A stretch of 64,000 nt of DNA, taken from positions 30,003 through 94,002 of the forward strand of contig JASMDM010000071.1 of the NCBI GenBank assembly GCA_030752795.1, read 5' to 3'. Below the pieces are notes generated by a model. It saw nothing but the letters and a program-made list of their open reading frames with translations, was not told where the DNA came from and searched no databases. The translations under genes and the position numbers were made by a program. Positions 31,469 to 39,705 of this stretch are shown in pieces. Source of the stretch: SAR202 cluster bacterium (GTDB lineage: Bacteria > Chloroflexota > Dehalococcoidia > Lucifugimonadales > UBA1123). Numbering within the stretch: the first letter of the stretch is position 1; each line of letters opens with the position of its first letter.

Positions 31469-32581
31469 TTAGCGCACTGCTTGCACGAGCCTGTCCAAGA
31501 ACCCGTTGAAGTGATCCGGTCCAACCCACCTCAACACGGCGACCAAACCAAGCGACGGAACGCACAGGATTCGGTTCGCGCCGGCGCCGGAATGATAGAA
31601 CGCATCGTCCGGAGCGTTCGGCATCAGCGCGCGATCGGTGTTCAGCATCCAGTTCATGAATCCATAGGTCGGCTTAAGCTCGGCGGGCGTCTTCGCCATC
31701 TTCACCCACTCGTCGGGCAAGATCGTCGCGCCGTTCCAGGTTCCGCCAGCTAGGCTCATGAGTCCGAACCGTGCCTGGTCTCGGGCGGTGATCCACATTC
31801 CGCCGCCCCAGTGCCCTCCCCCGCTAACCGACTGCATGCGCTGCCCGTCGATCATCACGTACGAGTTCCGATACCCGTTCCACCGCCACGTGTCCGACGC
31901 TCCGATCGGGTCCATCACGTGCTCTTTGAGCACTTCGGGCAACGGCCGGCGCCAGACCCGAAGCAACGCGAGGGCCAGTCGGTTCACCCGAGCGTCGTTG
32001 TACTCGTAGACCGTCCCGGGCTCTTCAGTCGGCCGCACGACGTCGTCTGGATTCGCCGCCGAGTAGTGTTTGCCCCAGATCGAGCCGTCCCACTCGTTGA
32101 TCTGCCGCAGCATCATGTCCCACGTGATTTTGCGATTGTGCGCCGAGTCGAAACCGCCGTCGTCGACGTAATCGGCCACGCGGTCGTGGACATCGCGAAT
32201 CAACCCTGCTTCCCATGCCAACCCTGCCACCGAGGACAGAAAGCTCTTCGTAACGCTGAACGTCATGTCGACCCGATGGGGCTCGCCCCACTCTGCCACG
32301 AGATAGCCGTTTCGCAGCACGACTCCGGTGACCGGCCCGTGGGTCTTCGTCGGACCGATGATCAGCTCGTCGTCATGACGCTTCGCGCCGATGGTAGTCG
32401 CCAGATGTTCGCCCAAATCGGGCGGATGCCCAGCGAACGCCGGGTCCTGAGAATACGCTATCGCCGCGGCCAACCCGTCAGCGTCGATCCCCGCATCGGA
32501 CGGCGTCATCGCCGGCCAATCGTCACCGGGCTTCGGGAAGCTCAACGCTTCGGTTTGGGTGCTTGTCGCGGTGCGCTGCAT
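31469..32581 (-). CDS. Beta-lactamase-type serine hydrolase (class C/esterase family)
   Basis: An about 370-residue serine hydrolase of the penicillin-binding-protein-like family. The catalytic SxxK is SVTKSFLS (about residue 113), the YxN-type motif is YEYNDARVN, and a C-terminal HSGAGANRI takes the place of the KTG box. No signal peptide is evident, so it is probably cytoplasmic. An in-frame GTG at 32596 is possible, but ATG at 32581 is preferred. Such proteins act as esterases or peptidases on unknown substrates; beta-lactam resistance should not be inferred. It stands alone, about 220 bases after the etf operon genes on the same strand. Confidence 0.82.
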   Translation of the reverse strand: MQRTATSTQTEALSFPKPGDDWPAMTPSDAGIDADGLAAAIAYSQDPAFAGHPPDLGEHLATTIGAKRHDDELIIGPTKTHGPVTGVVLRNGYLVAEWGEPHRVDMTFSVTKSFLSSVAGLAWEAGLIRDVHDRVADYVDDGGFDSAHNRKITWDMMLRQINEWDGSIWGKHYSAANPDDVVRPTEEPGTVYEYNDARVNRLALALLRVWRRPLPEVLKEHVMDPIGASDTWRWNGYRNSYVMIDGQRMQSVSGGGHWGGGMWITARDQARFGLMSLAGGTWNGATILPDEWVKMAKTPAELKPTYGFMNWMLNTDRALMPNAPDDAFYHSGAGANRILCVPSLGLVAVLRWVGPDHFNGFLDRLVQAVR

Positions 32582-32810
32582 TGGATCATCTCTCACGTTG
32601 GATATTTCATTGTCGTTCTACGTCAACCGGATTCTACCATGAGGTGTTTGGGCCGTCAGACCCGCCCATGATTCGAATCGCGAGCGCTACCGCCACCGAG
32701 CCATTGGCGACTGGAGCCGGTTGACAGGGGCCGTTCGGTCTTCAGTCCCTGACGTCCCTCGGGTCCCTTGGGTTCGTTGTTCACCGCGACTCTACCTGGC
32801 CGTTGCCCCA

Positions 32811-33479
32811 CTAACCCTTGCTGAAGATAGCCACGTTTGCCGTGGGGACCGACACGTGGAGGCCGTGACGTGCTGCGATCCAGACCATCGTGATCGTGCT
32901 GTAGAAGGCGAGGTGCGTGGGGTCTCGGTGGTAGTGCCAGGAGGGGAAGGCGGAGCGTTCGTCGAGCATCGAGGTCATGACGCCCAGGAGGCCGTCGGGT
33001 TTAAGTAGACTCGCCAGGCGGCCGAACTCCTCCGCGGGCGAGGCGAAGTGCTCCGCGGTTTCGGTGCACGTGATGAAGTCGTAGGTCCGGTCGAGCGCGG
33101 TGGCGTCCGGTGCGAAGTGCGGGTCGTACGCGCTCATGTCGAACTCGTCCTCGCGGGCCATGGCGACCAGTGCGGGGCCGGGGCCGGCGCCGTAGTCGAG
33201 GCCGACGTCGCTCGGGCGAAGGATCGGCTTTAGGACGGCCCAGAGTCGGGACAAAAAATCGCGGTATCGCGGGTCGTCGGGGTCGTTTTCGTGCATCAGG
33301 TAGCGTTCGCGCTCGGACTCGAAGTTCAGGTGGAACGCCTTCGGGACGAAGATCAGGTCGCAGGTCGCGCAGATCCAGAACTCGCGGACCCCGTGTTTGT
33401 CGTCGGACCGATGAATCCGGGCGACGCTCGCGCCCAGACACAGCGGACAGCTTGACGGTTCGGTGTTGAAGTCAGGCAT
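32811..33479 (-). CDS. Class I SAM-dependent methyltransferase with N-terminal zinc ribbon
   Basis: A 222-residue protein. Residues 12-39 carry two Cys pairs (CPLC and CATC) making a zinc ribbon, as in the C-methyltransferase-like group. The SAM-binding fold follows: VGLDYGAGPGPALVAMA (motif I, about residue 75), FDMSAYDPHF, DFITCTETAEHF and LLKPDGLLGVMTSM. The HYHRDPTHLAFYS motif near the C-terminus is typical of this subgroup. The ATG lies 15 bases after the HesB-like gene, so it is the last gene of the etf operon. The acceptor molecule is unknown. Confidence 0.78.
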   Translation of the reverse strand: MPDFNTEPSSCPLCLGASVARIHRSDDKHGVREFWICATCDLIFVPKAFHLNFESERERYLMHENDPDDPRYRDFLSRLWAVLKPILRPSDVGLDYGAGPGPALVAMAREDEFDMSAYDPHFAPDATALDRTYDFITCTETAEHFASPAEEFGRLASLLKPDGLLGVMTSMLDERSAFPSWHYHRDPTHLAFYSTITMVWIAARHGLHVSVPTANVAIFSKG

Positions 33480-33494
33480 ATGAGCGGCCGGCCG

Positions 33495-33779
33495 TCAGTA
33501 CACGTCCAGCGTGAAGCCCATGCCCTGGGGGGTGACTTTGAAGTCGAGCTTCGAGGTCGATAGTCGCTCGAGCAAGCGCTCGTCAAGCAGCAGAACTTTG
33601 ACCCCGCGGACCAGGACCGAGCGGTCATTGCCCTTCTCGCCGTCGACGACGATGCCGAAATCACCGGCGCCGGTCCAAGCCGGAGGTATGGCGAGCCGAA
33701 GGCATTGGCCAGTTTCCATCTCGCGGTTGTCGACGATGCGCTTGAGCTCTTTGCGGGCGGCTGGCGTTATCTTCAGCAT
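33495..33779 (-). CDS. HesB/IscA-like protein lacking the cluster-binding cysteines
   Basis: A 94-residue protein starting MLKITPAARKELKRIV, the usual opening of the A-type iron-sulfur carrier fold, with a VLVRGVKVLLLDERLLERL middle and LDFKVTPQGMGFTLDVY end. Canonical IscA proteins have a GCSG Cys and a C-terminal CGCG; here the only Cys is in GQCLRLA and the chain stops before the CGCG position. It therefore resembles the cysteine-poor HesB-like group of unknown role. ATG 33779 is chosen because homology begins there; the longer frame overlaps the upstream gene. It lies in the etf operon between an unknown gene and a methyltransferase. Confidence 0.72.
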   Translation of the reverse strand: MLKITPAARKELKRIVDNREMETGQCLRLAIPPAWTGAGDFGIVVDGEKGNDRSVLVRGVKVLLLDERLLERLSTSKLDFKVTPQGMGFTLDVY

Positions 33780-33810
33780 CGACTGTGTGGTGCCCGGCGG
33801 CGACGCGGCT

Positions 33811-34248
33811 TCAGTCCCGCGCGGACCAGAGGGTCTGGTAACTCTTGCCCGAGATCGCGGCCACGAGCTCGTCGCGCTCGATCTTTCGCAGTTCGTCGAG
33901 TGCGGCTTCCAGCGCCTTGACAGCATCGTCGTCGCCGGTCGCCTCGATGCGTGCGAGGACCTTGCCCCACACGCCGAGCTCGATCAGGCTGCCGACGTAA
34001 CGCTGCCACGGAATCAGCACCAAGTTCTGCAAACGCGGGAACCCGGGCCGGAGCCGGCGAATCGAACGGGCTCGCTCTTGCGGCGAGTTGGCCATCGACA
34101 TCAGCCGCACCATCGGCCCGTCGGTCGAATTTGTGCGGGTGTCGATTATCAGAGACTTTCGAAATGCGGGGAAGAAGAGAGACATCACCTCAGCTTCTTC
34201 GACGTTGCGCATCACCTCATCGATGTCGAACAGGAAATTCCCCTCCAT
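33811..34248 (-). CDS. Conserved hypothetical protein in the etf operon
   Basis: A 145-residue soluble, probably helical protein (MEGNFLFDIDEVMRNVEEAE, SLFFPAFRKSLIIDTRTNST, LRPGFPRLQNLVLIPWQRYV). ATG 34248 follows AGGGGG and lies 20 bases after the etfA stop; the longer frame upstream is an etfA shadow. I recognise no domain. Its tight position between etfA and a HesB-like gene suggests a role linked to electron-transfer flavoprotein or an iron-sulfur partner, which is inference only. Confidence 0.7.
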   Translation of the reverse strand: MEGNFLFDIDEVMRNVEEAEVMSLFFPAFRKSLIIDTRTNSTDGPMVRLMSMANSPQERARSIRRLRPGFPRLQNLVLIPWQRYVGSLIELGVWGKVLARIEATGDDDAVKALEAALDELRKIERDELVAAISGKSYQTLWSARD

Positions 34249-34268
34249 GCCGCGACCCCCTTTTCCAA

Positions 34269-35261
34269 TCAGGACTCCACCAGCTCCCTGATGCTTTCGA
34301 TGAACGCTGGCAGTACGTTGTTCCAATCGCCGACAACTCCGTAGCTCGCGGACTTGAAGATATTGGCGTCTTTGTCTCTGTTGATGGCGACGATGAATTT
34401 CGCGCCGGAGCAGCCGGCCATGTGCTGGCTCGCCCCGGAGATCGCCACCGTGATGTACAGGTTCGGCGTGATCGTCTTGCCGGTGAGCCCGACCTGGTGG
34501 CTGTGATCGAGCCATCCCGCGTCGCAAGCTGCTCTGGATGCTCCCATCGCGCCGCTCAACACGTTGGCCAAACCGGACAGACTCTCAAACGGGTCTGGTC
34601 CGCCCATGCCTCGACCGCCGCTCACGACGATGTCCGCATCTTCCAGTCTAACGCCTTCGGCCTCCTGGGTCACGGTTTCGACCAATTTGGTCTTGATTAC
34701 GCTTGGGTCGATCGATACCGAAAGCTCTTCGGCGTCTCCGGACCGGCTGGAATCGGCCTCGAGCGCCTCGAAGGTCTTGGGTCGAGCGATGACGACTTGA
34801 ACCCCGTCGCCGGGGAACGTGACGCGGGCCACCGCACTGCCGCCGTACACCGGGCGGATGGCTACTACGCGACCGCTGCCGGAGTCGACGCCGATCTCGA
34901 CGCAGTCCTGCGCAACGGCGACGCCCAGGCGGAAGGCTAATCTCGGACCTAGGTCTCGACCCAGCGGGGTTCGCCCTATCAGGACGACCGATGGGCTAGT
35001 CTGCAGGCACACTTGCTCGAACGCCGATAGTTGCGCGTCGGGCTGGGCGTCGGCCAACAATGGATCCGCCACCGTGTAAACGCGATCCGCGCCGAGTTCG
35101 ATGGCGCCGCTGGCGAGGTCGCCTGGCGCCTCGTCCTGCAGAGCGACGCCGACCTGCTCGCCGAGGTCTCCGGCAAGCGACCGCCCGACGGCGATTAATT
35201 CTTCGGTAATCGATTCAAGGGCCCCGTTTCCTGTTTCGCCCAGGATGAGTATTCCCGGCAT
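34269..35261 (-). CDS. etfA: Electron transfer flavoprotein alpha subunit
   Basis: A 330-residue FAD-binding subunit that accepts electrons from acyl-CoA or other dehydrogenases. The C-terminal FAD motif is clear: [34 protein letters not shown], and [20 protein letters not shown] followed by [10 protein letters not shown]. The N-terminal Rossmann-like half begins [13 protein letters not shown]. The gene follows etfB by 118 bases, a long gap for this pair, but both are on one strand with no terminator between them. No ETF-quinone oxidoreductase or bifurcation partner is in the window. Confidence 0.93.
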   Translation of the reverse strand: MPGILILGETGNGALESITEELIAVGRSLAGDLGEQVGVALQDEAPGDLASGAIELGADRVYTVADPLLADAQPDAQLSAFEQVCLQTSPSVVLIGRTPLGRDLGPRLAFRLGVAVAQDCVEIGVDSGSGRVVAIRPVYGGSAVARVTFPGDGVQVVIARPKTFEALEADSSRSGDAEELSVSIDPSVIKTKLVETVTQEAEGVRLEDADIVVSGGRGMGGPDPFESLSGLANVLSGAMGASRAACDAGWLDHSHQVGLTGKTITPNLYITVAISGASQHMAGCSGAKFIVAINRDKDANIFKSASYGVVGDWNNVLPAFIESIRELVES

Positions 35262-35379
35262 GGTCGTCTCCTATCCGAGTATGTCTGTTTTCTGGCTGGC
35301 CGCCGGTTTGTGCGTGCCAGCCGTAAAGTCTTGGTTTCGCGCGCTCCGCCTTCCGGCGGAACCGGACGAACGATCGGAA

Positions 35380-36180
35380 TCAGATGAGTCTGGCTTCGCG
35401 AAGCTTCAGAGCTAGTTGGCGGCCCGCGTCGGCTTCGTGTTCGCCTTCGATGAACTCGCACTCCTGGTCCGACACCGGCACGAAGAGTTCGGCGAGATCG
35501 AGTTTACGGGCCAATTGGTCCGCGCCCAATCCCAGGTCCGATGCCGACCACACGGTTGGCTGCTTTCGGCTGGCCTGCATGATGCCCCTGAGCGTTGGGT
35601 ACCGTGGTTCGCCGAGTTCGTTGCTGACGGTCACGACCGCTGGCAACGACGCTTCCACGACCTCGTATCCATCCGGCATCGCCCGTTGTACGGACACGCC
35701 GTCGTCGGTCAACTCGATCTTTTGGGCGAGGGTGATGCACGGAATCCCGAGCATCTCGGCGACGCCCAACGGCACCATTGCGTTGTCCCAGTCGGACGCT
35801 TGTCTGCCGCAGAGGATCAGGTCGTATTCGCCAGCTTTCTTAATGGCCTCGGCCAAAACGCTGGCGCTGGCGAACGAGTCCAGGTCGGCGACCTGGGGGT
35901 CGTCGACGAGGATAAGCTGGTCCGCGCCCATCGACAGCGGCTTTTTCATGACGTCCATGACGAAGCCCGTCCCCACCGAGATCACGGTGATGTTGGCTTC
36001 GGCGCCTGCATCCTTGATCTTGAGCGCGGCTTCGACGGCATTTTCGTCGAATCCGTTCACTACCGGCGGCACGCCCTGGGCAGGAACAACCTGCTTGGCG
36101 TCCGCGTCGATCCGAAAAGCGGATGCGGGGGTTTCCGGATCGACAACCTGCTTTGCGCAGACAATGATATTGGTTGGCAT
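35380..36180 (-). CDS. etfB: Electron transfer flavoprotein beta subunit
   Basis: A 266-residue EtfB. Typical motifs: IIVCAKQVVDPE at the N-terminus, NGFDENAVEAALKIKDAG, PLSMGADQLILVDD, DLILCGRQASDWDNAMVPLG and the signature VEASLPAVVTVSNELGEPRY, followed by KQPTVW. It partners EtfA to form a heterodimer that also holds AMP or a second FAD. The ATG is preceded by GGAGATC. It is the first gene of a five-gene minus-strand group (etfB, etfA, unknown, HesB-like, methyltransferase). Confidence 0.93.
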   Translation of the reverse strand: MPTNIIVCAKQVVDPETPASAFRIDADAKQVVPAQGVPPVVNGFDENAVEAALKIKDAGAEANITVISVGTGFVMDVMKKPLSMGADQLILVDDPQVADLDSFASASVLAEAIKKAGEYDLILCGRQASDWDNAMVPLGVAEMLGIPCITLAQKIELTDDGVSVQRAMPDGYEVVEASLPAVVTVSNELGEPRYPTLRGIMQASRKQPTVWSASDLGLGADQLARKLDLAELFVPVSDQECEFIEGEHEADAGRQLALKLREARLI

Positions 36181-36253
36181 CGATGATCTCCTGACTGTGC
36201 CCTAATCGGCTTTTCCCAAGCCGCTGGGAATATAGCATTGAGCGAGTTTGGCG

Positions 36254-36764
36254 TCAAATCTGCAGACGCTGCTTCAAACTCAATTCCAGCCTGGGATTGA
36301 GCAGGTTGCCGGCGACATTCGTCTGTTTCATGAACTCGACGAACATTTTGAGAAGCTCGACTGCGGTTTCCTTGTCACCGGCGATCAGATTGTCACCGGC
36401 GATCAGATTGGCGAGTTAGCGCCGTTCGTCCTTCAGATTGTATAGCTCGGACATCTTCGCGTTCATGCTTTATTTATAGGAGGCCCGGTCCTGAGTTGTC
36501 AACGTCGTGACAGGCGAGGCGCGGAGTCGCCTTCGCCTGAGGCGCTTGAGAAACGACGACCGACACCTAGTATCCGCCGGTGGGGTGATCTGCCCTCGTC
36601 GGCATCGTCGGGAATTTGCCGGCATAGTGGCGATCGAACCGCGTGGACTTGGACGCAAGCTGGTCCAGGCTCGGCGTCCTGATCGACTGATTGCCGTAAG
36701 CGCCCAGGCGGTCCTGTCTGAACGCATCGGCCACGGTCCATGTGACGTTCACAGTAACCTCCAA
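36254..36764 (-). pseudogene. Sulfatase remnant: N- and C-terminal ends with the middle deleted
   Basis: On the minus strand 36764-36567 encodes a sulfatase N-terminus: DRLGAYGNQSIRTPSLDQLA, TRFDRHYAGKFPTMPTRADH, TGGY then stop. The Cys/Ser of the formylglycine site and the whole catalytic core are absent. From about 36466 a different frame encodes a typical C-terminal tail (MSELYNLKDERR, in-frame TAA at 36416-36418, then LANLIAGD...KETAVELLKM), ending at TGA 36254. The tail also holds a perfect 18-base tandem duplication. The normal gene would be about 1.4 kb, so roughly 1 kb has been lost. Confidence 0.75.
36374..36409. repeat. Perfect 18-base tandem duplication in the sulfatase remnant
   Basis: GTCACCGGCGATCAGATT occurs twice in direct succession (36374-36391 and 36392-36409). 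In the remnant's frame it repeats the residues NLIAGD. It looks like slippage in a gene no longer under selection. Confidence 0.9.
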
Positions 36765-37512
36765 GACACGGTTCGCAAGATTGACTAAACGAGATATTGG
36801 AATAGTATCAAGATTAGATTGCCAGTTCGATCGGTGGCTTATGACTCATTGACCGCATCGTTGTTCATTCGCGCTCCCGTCAGTCGTTACCCGACGATTG
36901 CCACACACTTGGCGCTTTCGGTCGCCGGGAAGATTTCAGACAAGCCGCGTTTCGAATACACCTGTTCACACTCGCCATCTCGAACCAGAAGTGGCCGATC
37001 ACTGGGAATGTTCCCGAAAAATAGTTTTCAAGATGCCTCGAAAAGATATTGACTTTGATATAAACAAAGTATAAGATGCGGTTGACTTGGTCCAGCCGTT
37101 TCGGGCGCAGACGCTACTCTGGCGTTTTCCGAGGGACTGTGTTGGCGGGGTACGACAAAGATCTGAACTTCGCGAAGTCGTTGTTTCCCTGTTAACCGGG
37201 GCTCCCGTCGGAGGCGCGCTCGGCGAGAATTCGGCAAAGTAGAAATCGTCCTTGGGAGACGTGCGCCCTCTTGGTCCGCCTTGCGGCGATGTTCCAAGAA
37301 GGAATAGCTCTCCTCATAACGATTCTACCCTGGGCGAGTGGCGATAACAATCGGTATATGGTCTTCGGTCGCAAAGCATTGTGAAGAAGGCGGGACTTGG
37401 CGTTCCTGTCGATGCCGCGACGACCGACGGCGGCGGATGTCGTGGCGCGTCACCGTTGATCTCAGCCGTCGAGGCCTGACCCACACGGGGAAACATGAGG
37501 GGGAGCAACACA
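36765..37512. other. Long intergenic region, no gene recognised
   Basis: About 750 bases with lower GC around 36,785-37,080 and frequent stops in all frames. I see no coding pattern, repeat or RNA motif. The strong GGGGGAG at its right end is the ribosome site of the zinc-ribbon gene. Confidence 0.45.
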
Positions 37513-37932
37513 ATGGTCGCATCAATTGCCATCGAGGTTACACCTAAGCCACAAACCACGTGCCCGCGCTGCCGATCGGCGCTTGTGATCTCATATCACG
37601 AACCAGAATGTCTTTCATGCGGATACGCTGACTACACCTATTCGCCGCCCGCCGAACGCAAGGAGCGGAGCGTTGTGGCTGCCGGGACGCGATTCATCCT
37701 TCGCTATGTCGGCGAGTTCCCGTCGTTGACGGAGACGCTCGCGCACGTTCGACTTAGCCGAATCCGGAATCGGGTCGTATACGGGGTCAAGTGCCCGTTC
37801 TGCGGCGGCGACATGGATCAGTCGTCACTTTCCGGCAAGCGGCGCGAGGTCCGTGAAGAGCGATACAAGTGCCCTAGCGGACACCGGGTCTCGCTTCTGC
37901 CCAAGAAGGACGGTTCCCTGGGTTGGAAGTAG
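37513..37932 (+). CDS. Small double zinc-ribbon protein
   Basis: A 139-residue protein with two Cys clusters. The first is CPRC-(about 16)-CLSCGYADY near residues 16-42. The second is CPFCGG near 92, followed by a later Cys (YKCPSGHRVSLL) near 120. The middle is basic. ATG 37513 has GGGGGAG at good spacing, better than ATG 37495, which overlaps that site. No specific family was recognised; nucleic-acid binding is possible from the basic residues and Zn sites. A strong terminator follows 25 bases after the stop, so it is monocistronic. Confidence 0.7.
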   Translation: MVASIAIEVTPKPQTTCPRCRSALVISYHEPECLSCGYADYTYSPPAERKERSVVAAGTRFILRYVGEFPSLTETLAHVRLSRIRNRVVYGVKCPFCGGDMDQSSLSGKRREVREERYKCPSGHRVSLLPKKDGSLGWK

Positions 37933-37955
37933 TCCCGACTTAAAGTCGAATCACG

Positions 37956-37993
37956 AGGGCCGGCGCTCATTGTTGGACGCCGGCCCTTTTTTT
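37956..37993 (+). terminator. Strong intrinsic terminator of the zinc-ribbon gene
   Basis: AGGGCCGGCG (37956-37965) pairs perfectly with CGCCGGCCCT (37978-37987), with a 12-base loop, and is followed by seven T's. Confidence 0.9.
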
Positions 37994-38207
37994 GTTGCCG
38001 AGTTGCGAGCCTCGGGAACGAACTGAAAAAGTGCAGCCAGGGCCGTCTGACAGCCAATTTGGCAACGGCCGACGAACTGATCGCGCATCAACTGCGACGC
38101 CGATCCGATCTGCAGGAGGTGCGAGTTGGTACAATACGCGGCGTTCGATCGAACATTGCGGTCGGAAGGCTGAGCCAACATCCATGGCCGAATCTTGGGA
38201 GTGTCCG

Positions 38208-39083
38208 ATGGCGAACATTGCGGATCATGCGAAATCGAGCGACGGCCAACTGAGTTTCATCTGCGACTTCTCCCCTCCCCGCGGGGGCGACGCCGTCCTG
38301 CTCGACGGCGCGACCGCGCTCGACCCGGACTTTGTTTCGATCGCTTACAACCCCGGCAGGTCGGTGCGCGTCAATTCGGTTGCAGTCGCCGCCTGGATCA
38401 AGTCCAGCATGAGCCAAGACGTCGTCTTCACGCTGGCGACGCGCGACATGAATTTGATCGCGATACAAAGCCTGCTGCTCGGCGCGCAACTGCTCGGATT
38501 GGAGAACGTCGTCGTCGTCCAAGGCGATCCGTTGATGAATCGGGATCGAGAACGTCTCAGCGCGGTTAACGACGTTCGTCCCGCCGAGCTCATCGCGCTG
38601 ATTCAGGATCTGAACCTTGGCGTCGACTTCCGTGGATTGAAGCTGCGCCAGCCGACGAAATTCTGCGTCGGCGCCACAATCGATCTGTCTCGCGGCTTGG
38701 GCGCGGAAGTCGCGCTGACGGGGCGCAAGGTCGAAGCAGGAGCGGAGTTCTTCTTGGCTCAGCCAACGTTCGACGCACAGATGTCCCAACGGCTGTTTGA
38801 CGGCTACGCTCGCGAGTACGGCGAAGATTTGGCCGCTCCGGTTTTCCACGGCGTACAAATCATGTCGGTAGACGGGGTGCGTTTCGCCGATATTCCGACC
38901 TGGGTAACCGACGACCTTGACGCTGGCAGGTCCGGAGACGACATCGCGTTGCAGACAGTTCGAGAGTATGTCGATGCTGGATTCACGAACTTGTACATCA
39001 TTCCGCCGATCTTGCGAGGAGGCCGACGGGACTATGACGCCGCGGCCCGAGTCATGGCCGCCGCGAGAGAAGGGCTAGGTTAA
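38208..39083 (+). CDS. Methylenetetrahydrofolate reductase-like protein
   Basis: A 291-residue TIM-barrel protein of the MetF superfamily, which reduces 5,10-methylene-THF with a flavin. Visible: FICDFSPPRGGD (the E/D-x-x-PPRG motif), DFVSIAYNPGRSVRVNS, VVFTLATRDMN, LLGLENVVVVQGDPL (typical L-x-G-D-P), KVEAGAEFFLAQPTFD (the AGA-x-F-x-x-TQ region) and LYIIPPILRGGRRDY. Start ATG 38208 follows GGGAG at 8 bases; frames opening earlier lack a good site. The barrel fits well, but methylene-THF as substrate is from family only. The AGAEFFLAQP form (Ala for Thr) is a small departure. Confidence 0.8.
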   Translation: MANIADHAKSSDGQLSFICDFSPPRGGDAVLLDGATALDPDFVSIAYNPGRSVRVNSVAVAAWIKSSMSQDVVFTLATRDMNLIAIQSLLLGAQLLGLENVVVVQGDPLMNRDRERLSAVNDVRPAELIALIQDLNLGVDFRGLKLRQPTKFCVGATIDLSRGLGAEVALTGRKVEAGAEFFLAQPTFDAQMSQRLFDGYAREYGEDLAAPVFHGVQIMSVDGVRFADIPTWVTDDLDAGRSGDDIALQTVREYVDAGFTNLYIIPPILRGGRRDYDAAARVMAAAREGLG

Positions 39084-39234
39084 GCTCCGGATCGTGCGCC
39101 AATGCCCCGAATCTCCACATGTGACAGGAACCGTGAATCAAAATTCCGATATCTGTGGGCGTTGATGCGTTGACGCGATCAGGATGTGATGCTTATAATC
39201 GTGCATCACTGCTCAAAGCATAGAGGTAGGAACC

Positions 39235-39357
39235 TTGGCAACAGAAACCGGAAAGCGGTACTCATGCGCGAAGTGTGGCTCGGAATTCGTCGTCACGCGA
39301 GGCTCAGACGAAGGCGCGGTTATTTGCTGCGGCGAGCCCATGACGAAGAAGACATAG
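39235..39357 (+). CDS. Desulforedoxin-like iron miniprotein 1
   Basis: A 40-residue protein reading MATETGKRYSCAKCGSEFVV, then GAVICCGEPMTKKT. The C-x2-C ... C-C spacing followed by G-x-P-M is the desulforedoxin / N-terminal desulfoferrodoxin fold that binds one iron with four Cys. The start is TTG 39235 with GAGG/TAGGA just upstream. No desulfoferrodoxin catalytic domain follows, so it is a stand-alone electron-transfer or iron protein. A second, related miniprotein gene follows 56 bases later. Confidence 0.78.
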   Translation: MATETGKRYSCAKCGSEFVVTRGSDEGAVICCGEPMTKKT

Positions 39358-39413
39358 CGATACGTTCGGAAACTACTGCAGAACGCAATAGTTCCCAGAG
39401 GCGGAGTGTTTAG

Positions 39414-39557
39414 ATGGCTAACCAGCTTGGTAGGCGATATCAGTGCGAAGTGTGCGGAACCATGGTTCTATGCACCAAAGCGGGCGAGGGCGCCGTTCAG
39501 TGCCACGACGCTGAAATGGACGTTCAACAGCCCAGGAAGCTCCCCTCCTCCGACTAA
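39414..39557 (+). CDS. Desulforedoxin-like iron miniprotein 2 with a Cys-to-His change
   Basis: A 47-residue protein beginning MANQLGRRYQCEVCGTMVLC and continuing GAVQCHDAEM. It aligns with the preceding miniprotein, but the adjacent Cys pair (CC) is CH here, so the metal site would be Cys3His or carry an alternative Cys (an extra Cys ends VLC). ATG 39414 lies within 60 bases of the first gene and both are probably on one transcript. Function is unknown; oxygen or superoxide defence is the usual setting for this fold. Confidence 0.72.
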   Translation: MANQLGRRYQCEVCGTMVLCTKAGEGAVQCHDAEMDVQQPRKLPSSD

Positions 39558-39705
39558 CCCCTCCAGCTTTTCGAAACAGAATTGAATTCAACGCCGCCCT
39601 GAAGCACGCGCCCGCGGGTTGGCGGTGTGTGTCGTTGTTAAGCGGCCCGCCTTATCTTTCCGACCGCGCCCAGGTCGCCACACCTTGCACCGCGTCCGAT
39701 GGCGT

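Noticed and set aside
33495..33779. Functional IscA/ErpA iron-sulfur carrier
   Set aside because: The fold is right but the GCSG and CGCG cysteines are missing, so cluster delivery should not be assigned.
36374..36409. CRISPR-like repeat
   Set aside because: Only two directly adjacent 18-base units with no spacer, and no cas genes in the window.
36248..36445. Plus-strand ORF of 65 codons with GDQIVTGDQI repeats
   Set aside because: It is the antisense shadow of the sulfatase C-terminal remnant; the repeat is the 18-base tandem duplication.
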